A stretch of DNA of 64,000 nt from Euglena gracilis (taxonomy: Eukaryota; Euglenida; Euglenophyceae; Euglenales). The stretch is from positions 12,048,182 to 12,112,181 of the forward strand of contig CP154957.1 of the NCBI GenBank assembly GCA_039621445.1, in the 5' to 3' direction. Shown one piece after another: positions 53,661-63,100 of the stretch; within the stretch, counting starts at the first letter, position 1; each line of letters starts with the position of its first letter. The notes beneath the pieces were generated by a model. It was not told the origin of the DNA, searched no databases, and worked only from the letters and a program-made list of their open reading frames with translations. A program made the translations under genes and the position numbers.

Positions 53661-56600
53661 GGCGTCCATTTTTTCCATCACATTGGGCTTCGCATTTTCA
53701 TATTTATCCTCTTCTCAGGAAATGCCCCTCCATCCTCTGTACCCTCTAACCTGTCCTCGTGGAAATTTGTCTCCTACCCCCTCTGGCCTGTCACCGTACG
53801 ATTGTTTTTTGAGAATTCTCACATGTTTTGTTGAAAAAAAAACACAGTTCCCAAATTGAATTTTTTTTTCATTTGCTGATCACAAATGCCTGAAAAATCC
53901 CTTGTTGTAGGTGTGGGTCGAAAAACTTTCAGTTCTTTTCCACTGACCCGGCCCCCCTGGAACTGTCCTCTGGTCCCGTAAGGGACTTGTCAGCCACCTG
54001 TCTGGGGAAGGTTTGCCATGGGGGGGCAGGAGGTATGTGTGCTTGGACCCGGAAGGGGCCCACCGTGTGACGTCCATGACATCATTGACCTAGACGTCAG
54101 TGGGGAGAAAATGTCGGTGAAGAGGTCGACTCTGACTGTGTGTCCCACCCAAAGATCATTGCGACCCTTTTTGTCCACACTCTGTATTAAAAGCCGGCTC
54201 CATGGTCAGCCGGCCCCAAACATATCAACCCATGTGAGTGTTTGACAAAATTTGTTTGAAAAAATTGGCATTGGTCCAATGAAAATCAAAAAAGATAGGT
54301 TTCAGGGTGATTTTCGCTTTTATTCACTTGGGCAACGGAGAAATTCATCGTCCACCGGATCCTTCTTTTCAACGCTCTTTGAAGGTGATTGGTGCTCCGC
54401 CCACAGGGGGATTGGCATGAGAATCTGTGAGGCTCCTGGAAATTGTGTTCGTTTCGTTCCCCCAGGCCAGAAGAAGGGATAAAAGGCACCAAACAAACAG
54501 CCATAGTGCGCACAGGGGGACCACCCACACCGGCCGTGGGGCCACGCACTCGCGTGGCATCTCCTGGGACACAGGTTGCTGCATGCATGGGTCGACCGTA
54601 AAAGTGTAGCAACTTGGGCTCAGAGAGGTGTATCCGTCTGCAGAAGAGGGGCTCTCGTGTCCCCTGCCTCCATTGCCTGAACAGTTGAACCGTTGGGAGG
54701 TGCTGGAAACCGCCCACGAGCACACCCACTTGGAACTCGGTCAAGAACCCCCCCCCCTGGGGAAAAGCGAACCTAATTTCACCTGCCGGTCCACCCCCTG
54801 GGTCTTCTTCACCGCTCCCAGCCGGCAACTCTAGTCCACGACCCAGGAAATGGCGGTCAACGGTTTCCAGCACCTCCCAACGTGGCTCGACTCTTCAGGC
54901 TATGGGAGGCAGGGGACGCGAGAGCCCCTCTTTTGCTGGCGGAAACGCCCTTCTGAGCCACCTTCACTGCAGTTTTCCGGCATGCTCGTGCCTGCAGCTA
55001 CTTGTCCACGGCCCAGGTATCTCCTCTTTTCTCTCTTGTCTGTCTGGTCTGTGTGGGGGTCTGCTGCTCGACCCATGGGTGGTGGGCTGCCCCGGGAGGC
55101 GCCTTCGGGCCTAGAACAGACCCACCGCTTACCTTGTTTACGACGCCGGCCGCCAAGTGCCCACCAGGAACATACTCGAATTTTGTCGGGGGGTCTCCTT
55201 CCGGTTACTCTAGTTCACTACCCCAGCAGGTGTGGTTCCCAACTCAGTGGGCGGGTCCACTCAATTGGGAACAATCTCATGGTCCCGCCAAGCTCGAGCC
55301 ACATCCACGTCCAAAGACAAAAAGGGCCAGAGGCCAAAAACAGCGCCAGGCCAGAAGAAGGGGAAAAAGGCACCATACAACAGCCACGGTGCACACGGGG
55401 GGGGGGGGGTCTGGGACAAGCCCCTCCCCTGGGTCTCAAAAAAAAAACAACCTCTGGTCAGAATTGTTTCAACCTTTTCCTAAGGTCCCCTCCATTCTGG
55501 GCCAGCACGTCTTTGCTGGGGACTCTGTCCTGGCCCGCCAGTTTGACCCCTTCAGCTGGGCGATGCGCAGCGACGGAGGCGCGGCGTGCAACAGCGACAG
55601 CGAGGACGAGGGGGTCAGGAGCAGTGGCCGCAATAGCAGGGACCATGAGAACCCTCCCCACCACGACTTCCCATTTCCTATCGGTCCAAGAGATCGATTT
55701 AAGAAGTGCGCACCCCCTGGGCGGTGGGTGCTATGGGCAAGGGGGGGGGGCACTTTCACCCCACCTGGGGGGAGGGGGTTTGGGGTGGGTAGCACACCTC
55801 TGCTGCCCAAGTCGCCGGGGCCTGAAAATGGTCATTCTCAAGCGAAATTTAGGATTTGCCGGGGGGGGGGGTGTATATGGGGGCAGGCACTCCATTGCAC
55901 AAGGCACCCGCCCGGGTTCTTAAAAAAGAAGCCCGAGCGACACCCAGGGGGTGGGTGGGGGTGCAGTGTGGGGTGTGGGGTGGGGGAGGGTGCTGTTGGG
56001 TGCGGTGGGGTTTCCACTTTTACTCAACTTTAGCACCTCTCGGTTCCTTGGGCCAGCGTTCGACCGCCGCCCTGCGGGTGATCGAGCAGAGCGCGTACTG
56101 CTTCGGGAAAATCGTAGACCAGCTCCGCCTGCGGGCCATGATGCAGCCAGGCGACCCGCTGCCCCCGCCCCCCTCCATCGTCCTCAGGGGCCGGCTCGGG
56201 ATGAAGAGGCAGCGGGCTTCCTTCTACAACTGGGACCCACATACATGTATGCATGTATGTATGTACATTTGGATGTATGTATGTATGTATGTATGTATGT
56301 ATGTATGTATGTATGTATGTACGTACGTATGTATGTATGAATGTATGTGTGTACGTATGTATGTACGTATGTATGTATGTACGTACGTATGTATGTATGT
56401 ATGTATGTATGTATGTATGTATGTATGTACGTACGTATGTATGTATGTATGTATGTATGTATGTATGTATGTATGTATGTGTGTATGTATGTATGTATGT
56501 ATGTATGTATGTATGTATGTATGTATGTATGTATGAATGTATGTATCTATGTATGTATGTCTGTCTGTATGTATGTATGTATGTTTGGATGTATGTATGT

Positions 56601-57177
56601 ATGCATGTATGTATGTATGTATGTATGTATGTATGTATGTATGTATGAATGTAAGTGTGTATGTATGTATGTATGTATGTATGTATGTATGTATGTATGT
56701 ATGTATGTATGTATGTATGTATGTATTTTTTTGTTTTATGTATGTATGTATGTATGTATGTATGTATGTATGTATGTATGTATGTATGTATGTATGTATG
56801 TATGTATGTATGTATGTATGTATGTATGTATGTATGTATGTATGTATGTATGCCCCAGAGGTGCTTTTTTTGTAATTCATTAGGATGACCACCACAAACT
56901 GGTTGAAAATGCCCCAAAAATAGTATGATAAAAGGTTGAGACCTCCAAAGATGCTGCAATTTTCCCCCAAAAAATGGTTAAAATTGATGTGTGAGATGTC
57001 GCAAACACTCAAGGCGGAAGGAGCAGCTCTCTGGCACCAGCCCACGAGCGGAAGACGTTCCACCGCATGGTGAGCTACTACTTCCCTGGATGCGAGGATT
57101 TCATCCTCACCCCAGCGGAGCCCGAGCCGGGCGTCGCTGAAGCCCAATCGGACCCAGCCAGCCAGCCAACCATCTAG
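53521..57177 (+). CDS. Coiled-coil / BTB (T1-type) protein (gene span)
   Basis: Exons 53521-53660, 54069-54137, 55485-55682, 56057-56224 and 57058-57177 encode a coiled coil, then a BTB domain: DIIDLDVSGEKMSVKRSTLT; AGDSVLARQFDPFSWA; CFGKIVDQLRLRAM; FHRMVSYYFPGCEDFI. The gene ends at TAG 57175-57177 and has no TLDc part. T1-type BTB domains normally mediate oligomerisation and often cullin-3 binding, but no partner is visible. It follows the BTB-TLDc gene in the same direction and shares a coiled-coil-then-BTB layout, though sequence similarity is low. The start codon is not identified. A 600-bp tetranucleotide repeat fills the last intron. Confidence 0.75.
54069..54137 (+). CDS. Second BTB gene, first BTB exon
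   Basis: Frame DVHDIIDLDVSGEKMSVKRS, then TLT, ending at ACT|GTGTGT. 'LDVSGEKMSVKRSTLT' matches the first strand-turn-strand of T1-type BTB domains, with SG in place of the usual GG. Confidence 0.7.
54440..55400. repeat. Family C repeat cluster with large inverted repeat
   Basis: Arms 54630-54710 and 54860-54950 are inverted copies (GGAGGTGCTGGAAACC facing GGTTTCCAGCACCTCC; GAGGGGCTCTCG facing CGAGAGCCCCTC), and similarity extends outward on both sides. GCCAGAAGAAGG plus AAAAGGCACC occurs at 54465 and again at 55350. AACTCGGTCAAGAA near 54730 is the inverse of the 48640 element start. Confidence 0.8.
55485..55682 (+). CDS. Second BTB gene, second BTB exon with acidic insert
   Basis: Follows TTCCTAAG. 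Frame VPSILGQHVFAGDSVLARQF, then DPFSWAMRSDGGAACNSDSE and DEGVRSSGRNSRDHENPPHH. The start fits the BTB 'SxLAR-FD' helix. The rest is an acidic, Ser-rich, probably disordered insert. Confidence 0.7.
56057..56224 (+). CDS. Second BTB gene, third BTB exon
   Basis: Follows TGGGCCAG. Frame RSTAALRVIEQSAYCFGKIV, then DQLRLRAMMQPGDPLPPPPS. 'CFGKIVDQLRLRAM' aligns with the 'F-x-x-I-L-D-x-L-R' helix of T1-type BTB domains. Confidence 0.7.
56248..56852. repeat. Very long (ATGT)n microsatellite
   Basis: About 600 bp of ATGT/GTAT units with scattered ACGT, AATG, CTGT and TTGG variants and a TTTTTTTG interruption near 56726. It explains the long Tyr-Ile-His-Thr and Met-Tyr-Val-Cys frames on both strands. 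Confidence 0.98.
57058..57177 (+). CDS. Second BTB gene, last exon and stop
   Basis: Frame FHRMVSYYFPGCEDFILTPA, then EPEPGVAEAQSDPASQPTI and TAG. 'M-x-x-Y-Y-FPG' closes the BTB fold. The left border is placed at TTCCAC, which pairs with TTCTAC at the end of the previous exon. Confidence 0.7.
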   Translation, partial: FHRMVSYYFPGCEDFILTPAEPEPGVAEAQSDPASQPTI

Positions 57178-57703
57178 CCACACCAAGTTTTTCGGCCTCC
57201 GATCTGCACCTCCTCCAGCGACACCCAGCAACCGAGGCCGCGGCCAGCATGGCACAGCCTGGGCGGCAGGACTGCTAGCCAGCTCCGCCCGGTTGTAGGC
57301 CCCCCCCTGTGCTTCCCCCCACCGCCGTTGTTGTCCGTTGCGCATGTCGCCTCCCCCACCCAGGCTAAGCGGGACTGTTTGGGAATAAGGCAGACCTAAA
57401 CCCCACCCCATCGTGATGGTGGCTAGCTCCCGCACCTCTTCCTCTTTTTTTTTCCGAGGAACCATTTTTGTCAGAAGGTTTTTTCAACTGTCACTTTGTG
57501 CGGTTAATGTTTCTGCATGCAGAACACAACAGTGAGTGGTGGGTGGATTCCCCTCTTGAACAGGATTTCCCGTGCCGCCTTCCCCACCATTGCCCATTTC
57601 GTTGCTCACCGTTCGTTTGCTGACCTTTTTCACACTAATCTGATGCACGCACCCCCACCACTTTTGTGGCTGACGAACCCTTTTCCCAGTTTGAAGCCCC
57701 CCC

Positions 57704-57740
<37 letters not shown>

Positions 57741-58041
57741 TTTCTGTGTGTGTCTGTCTGTGTGTGTCTGTGTGTGTGTTTGTGTGTGTGATTGTGTGTG
57801 TGTATGTGTCTGTGTGAGTGTGTCTGTCTGTGTGTGTCTGTGTGTGTGTTTGTGTGTCTGTATGTGTCTGTGTCTGTGTCTTTCTGTGTGTGTGTGTGTG
57901 TGTGGCTGTGTGTGTGTCTGTGTCTGTGTGTGTGTTGTGTGTGTGTGTGTGTCTGTGTGTGTGTGTGTGTGTGTTTGTGTGTGTGTGTTGTGTGTGTGTC
58001 TGTGTGTGTGTGTGTGTGTGTTGTCTGTGTGTGTTTCTGTG

Positions 58042-58089
<48 letters not shown>

Positions 58090-58553
58090 TGTGTGTGGCA
58101 TTAAATTGGACGCTTTCAAAAGGGCTTCACACAGCAAAGCCCCTGCGCCGGAATCGTGAGGCTGCAAGTCGAGCCACTCCGAACCGCACCTGTCAGCGAT
58201 TGCCAATCTCATTGCAAAAAATTAACTTTGTGCTTGTTTGTGCATTTGCTGTTGACCGTCGCGGTGCTGTTGATGCTGATGTTTCTCTGGGCATTTTGCT
58301 GTCAACGTCCCCGAGTTGATGTGAAAAATTGATATCCCCGCCATTTCCAGGTATTTTGGCGTATTTCTTTTTTGATAATTGACTTGACAATTGATATTTT
58401 TGTCGTGTATATCTTGTCTTCCATTTGTTGCCAGGTTTTGATCATTGAGAAATTCTGGACAAAGAAAACAAACTGGTGAAACCTTCGAGGTACATGAGAA
58501 TTCACGCCAAGCCTTGTGATTTTCTCGGCCCCACAGCTGCGCCATGCGGCGCG
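57178..58553. other. Intergenic stretch between BTB gene and glycosyltransferase gene
   Basis: Holds a C-rich patch (57180-57350), an interrupted (TG)n tract (57709-58032) and a pure (CT)n run (58044-58086). Any promoter of the next gene should lie in 58090-58553, but no motif stands out. Confidence 0.6.
57709..58086. repeat. (TG)n then (CT)n microsatellites
   Basis: TGTGTG with TC/TT interruptions over about 320 bp, then 43 bp of CT. Confidence 0.97.
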
Positions 58554-58718
58554 ATGCGGGGGGCCTTCCGCCGGGGCCTCTTCCTGTCGGTGGGCCTCAT
58601 CTTCGGCCTCTGCCTCCTCGTGGTGGTCCTTGGCACCACGGTGGGGGAGAGCCCCGCTGTGTCGAAGCCGGTGGGGGCAGCAGAGGCGCCGCTCCGGAGA
58701 TGGAAGGGAACCTTGCTG
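58554..58718 (+). CDS. Glycosyltransferase gene, first exon with signal anchor
   Basis: Basic N-terminus (MRGAFRRG), about 20 hydrophobic residues, then a luminal stem (GESPAVSKPVGAAEAPLRR). Two upstream ATGs in other frames (58542 and 58516 region) give no hydrophobic anchor. Right border near TGGAAG. Confidence 0.65.
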
Positions 58719-60015
58719 CCAAGGAAATTTTTGATTTAAAAATCAGCGCCCCTGGCGGCACGGGAAACCATGGTACCAATCCCTCCCCCCTGGAAACTGT
58801 CATGCCTAAGAACCTGTCAGGAAACTGTCAGGGTGCCCATTACCAGCCACACTGCCAGTTAAGGAAGTTGTCAGGGTCCCAACCTGTGGCCAACCCGTCA
58901 GGGTCACATTTCACTGACTTTCCCTTGAAATACCCCACCTGGGAAACTGTCAGGGTCTGTCAGGGTACCGGCCAACCTGTCAGGTGACAGTTTCCCAGCG
59001 GGGCGGGGGAGGTAGGTACTGGAAGGGTGGTCGAGCCCCCACCTCAGTAAAAGTGCGGGGTGGCCGACCCCCCCCCCACCCCCACCCCCACCCCCACCCC
59101 CAACCACCACCCATTGATTGGGTTTCAGGGGATTCTCGTACAGCCCTGACCACACGGCATTTGCCACTGCGTGATGCTGTGGTGTATTGGGGGGGGGTCA
59201 ACACCTCCGCCGGGCCTTATTGTTTAGCCCTGCGCGAGGGCGATGTGTTTGTGTGGATATTGCCTCTTTTAATCGCCACTGCAGAATGGTGGAGATTTGA
59301 GAACAACCTCAAATAACAACAGCAACATGTTTGCAGGTTTTCCAAAGCATATGTTTTTGCAGAATTTCGGCATCCCTGCCCTACAGAAACAATAAAAAAC
59401 TTGGCGTCGGTATATGAAGGGACAACTCCAGGGGTGCTCAAGGTTTGCTGTTCTACTTTTACTGTGTGTGGGCCAAACCGAAGTCGTCTGCAACAGTGTG
59501 GTTTTGCTCTTGCTCTTGGTTCCTCTTGGTCAAACGTCCCCCGTCTGCTGTGTCTTTGGGCGGCGCGGCCAGCAGTGCCTCTCCCAGGATCACCCGCGAT
59601 TCGAATGTGACCGCCGCTGTTGCTGAGCACGGCAATGACCGGCCGCCAGCCAGAGGTTTGTTTTGAGTTTGGTGACCTGGGGTGTGGGGTAGGTGGGTCT
59701 GGGCAACGCCCCCCACCTGGGGGGGCCGAGTGGGCACCCCACCGGAGGCGGGTTTTTTCCTCTATTTTCGGCGCGAAAAAAAATATTATTATTATTTATT
59801 TATTTATTATATTTATTATCATTGTTTTTTTTTCATTCATTCATTCATTCATTCATTCATTCATTCATTCATTCATTCATTCATTCATTCATTCATTCAT
59901 TCATTCATTCATTCATTCATTCATTCATTCATTTTTTCTTTCTTTATTTTTTTTATTTATTTATTTAGTTAATTAATATGTATTTATATATTGTTTGTTT
60001 GTTTGTTTGTTTTTA

Positions 60016-60046
<31 letters not shown>

Positions 60047-60077
60047 ATTGATTATTATATTATTATTATTATTATTA

Positions 60078-60163
<86 letters not shown>

Positions 60164-63100
60164 CATTATTTATTTTTTATTTTTTTTTAATTTTTATTTT
60201 TTGTTTAATATTTATTTTTGCCCTCAAAAATTTTGGACCCCAAAATTGACCCCCCAAATGTGGGCCCCAGCGGGTGGGTGGGTGGGTGTGTGGGTCTGGA
60301 CCCCCTCTCCCCCCCCCCCTGGGTCCTAATAAAAACCTCTGCCCCCGACCCTCCCCGTCGGGGCCGCCGTGCCGAGTGCCCCACCCCAGCGGCCGGTGCC
60401 CCCCAGCAAAGTGCAGTGGACAGTCCCAAGCAGGCCGCCCCCGAAACCTTGCGTTGGACTCCTGCTCCCGCTGCATTCCAGCGAACCCCCCGGTGAGGTT
60501 GGGTCAAAGCAGACAAAAATGTGCTGCATCGGGATAATCATGCTATGGGCAATTTCCTTTGCAGATTAAACCCCCCCCCACCTATAAGAAACCCGTTTCT
60601 TATAGGTGGGTTTCCAAAAAATGGCCCGAGGGGTTTCTTATAGGTGGGGGTTTCTTATAGGTGGGTTTCAATGTCCGAAAAAGTTTTGAGCCGACAAAAA
60701 GCCAAAAGTGGCCAAAAACGGTCAAAAATTTCCTTCGGCGCCTTCGGCGCCGAAGAAAAAAGGGGGTGGTTGGGTTCAAAGCTCCCTAGGGGTTTCTTAT
60801 AGTTGGGGGTTTCTTATAGGTGGGCGTCGGTCCGAAAATGCCCAAAGGGTTTCTTATAGGTGGGGGTTTCTTATAGAGGGGGGTTTCTTATAGGTGGGGG
60901 GGGGGGTTAAGTGTGCATTCATTTGTCTTTTTGAAGACGGCAAGATTTTTTGTCTTGTTATGCCCAACCACTATTTTTTTTTGCGGCCTGCTCAAGGATA
61001 TGTCTGGTCACAGGCCAAGTGCCAGCGGGGTGGCTAAAATTGCGGCTTCGGTGGAATGGTTTTCGGCCGCCGAACGTCGAGTGACTCGCCTGAGAAGCTT
61101 TTCCCGGGGTGGGAGCAGCACCGGCTTCCCCCGCTCGCGTTTCGCGCCGGCCACGGACACGGCCGCCGCCTGGCACCGGGCAACTCCGACAGCCGCCCGC
61201 CGGACCCGGCCCGCGGCCCCTTCGCGCCGTTCCTGCGCACCTTCCGGACCACGGCGCTGGACCCGGCGGACCCGCGGGCCAACGTGTGGTCCATGGGGCA
61301 CATTGTGGCGAACCAGTTCGTGCCGGATTGTGAGGAGCTTCCGGGGGCTCGCAGCCATGACTTCACCCAGGACAAAGTTGGGAGACAGTCAGAGGGTCTG
61401 GTGTCTGGTGCGCCGTGGTGAGAACGTTGCATCCGCACAAAAAAAAAACAGCATAGTACATTTCTTTGACAATTTTTTTTGAAAATTGAGTTGTTCACCA
61501 TCCACCTTCATTTGTGTTATATGAATGGAGGGAAATTTAAATATTTTTTGTTTAAAATTTGTTAAAAATTTGTAAATTTTTTGTTAAGATTTGAATTTTA
61601 AAAAACAATTTTTTTTGTTTTAGATTTAAGAAAAACGGCAGAGAAATATGCTTTTTTCCAAACAAAAAAAAGCTGAAAGGAAACTGCTGGGGTTGATGAT
61701 TGTCATTTGTACTAAAGATAAAAGACATGTGATCAATATTCTGGCGTTATTTTTCTCACCAAAGTATTGATAAATTGCCATGTGTTCTATTTTGTTTTGC
61801 ACGTTGGTGCCGCTGATGGATGAGTGCTAGAAAAAAAGAATGACAAGCACAGAAGGCACGCCCCCCCCCCCCACGCACACATGCACCAACCCACTCCCAC
61901 ACCACACTCACGTCCAATGCCCACACACCCATGTCCACACCTACACACCCACGCAACCCCACTTATTCTTAACAACATTGCGTGTGCAGCAGGAGCACCG
62001 GACTCCAAACAGGGATACACAGATCATTTCAGTCGAATCATGTGCTGTGCCAGGGCTCTGAACCATTTTGCTTTGCCCCTGCTCCTCAAGTCTGGCACAG
62101 AGAAGAAAGCAGGGGCGACGAGACGTCCGGACGCCGGTTCGCCGGCGCCCACCTGCGAGCCCCCGACGCCGGCGGTTCCTCATCTACTCCATCGCCACCG
62201 ACGGCGCTGTGGGGCTCTTCTCCGTTGTGAACCAGATGGTGTCGGCCCGGGATTCATTTAACACTGGAGTGCCCCCCCCCCCTGGGGAGGGGGAAATTGA
62301 AGAGTGGGTGGGTAGGTTGGGGGGGGGGGGGCTCCGCCATGTTTCAGTCCCGCCAAGCTGGGCCAGAAAGGGTTTACAGCCGATTTGTGGTATGCTTTGG
62401 GTTGGTGGGTGGACCTCGGAGGGGGTACATGTCATTTTTTTAAAAAGTTGATGGGTGGGTGTCTGGGCTCGGATAAGAGTTATTAAGTGAATCCATGGGG
62501 TCGGCGCTGGCCACCGCGCTGATGCTGAACCGCACGCTGATGTTCGTGACGCAGGGAGACAAGCCCTGGATGTACGCCCCCCGTGCCCAGTGCTCGGACG
62601 CCCGCGGCCGTTACCAGGCATGGAACTGCTACCTGGAGCCGCTGACAAATTGCGGCTAGGGTTTGGTTTCAGCCGCAACCTCGATGGTGTAGTCCGGATT
62701 TATTCAATTCTCGTTCAGTTTTATGGTCCGGTTTTGATTTGTTTCGATAATTGATGAATTAAAAGCAGCAGCACTGCCACTACCACAAAAAATAGCACCA
62801 ACAACAAAAGCATTGTCCTCCGTGAATTTTCAAAAAAAAATAGAAACATGGGTATTTTAAAGTTTTTTTTTTCATAATTAAAAAAACAGTTTAAACCCCC
62901 CAAAAAACCTGGCGGGGTGTCAGGTTATTAGGACCAACTTTTGGCCCTGTCCCCCCCCCCCCCGCCGGGTTATTTGGGCCCTTTTTTTCAGCGCCATAAA
63001 GGAACTTTGCCAAAAAAAAGGGGGGTGCCACGTTACTGGAACCATCTTTTTTGCCCCTCCCCCCGCTAAGTCATTCGGCCACTGCCAGGAGCAAGGACCC

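Noticed and set aside
54850-56033. 343- and 357-codon overlapping + strand frames
   Set aside because: They read through family C repeats and C/G-runs. Only 55485-55682 within them carries BTB sequence.
56030-57465. 309- and 413-codon minus-strand frames rich in Tyr-Ile-His-Thr
   Set aside because: They run through the (ATGT)n repeat and read the BTB exons backwards.
57517-58319. Cys/Val and Arg/Glu-rich frames on both strands
   Set aside because: Produced by (TG)n and (CT)n tracts.
60566-60910. CRISPR-like array of TTTCTTATAG motifs
   Set aside because: Spacers are unequal, one unit is inverted and the whole has mirror ends, so it is a mobile-element structure in a eukaryotic gene.
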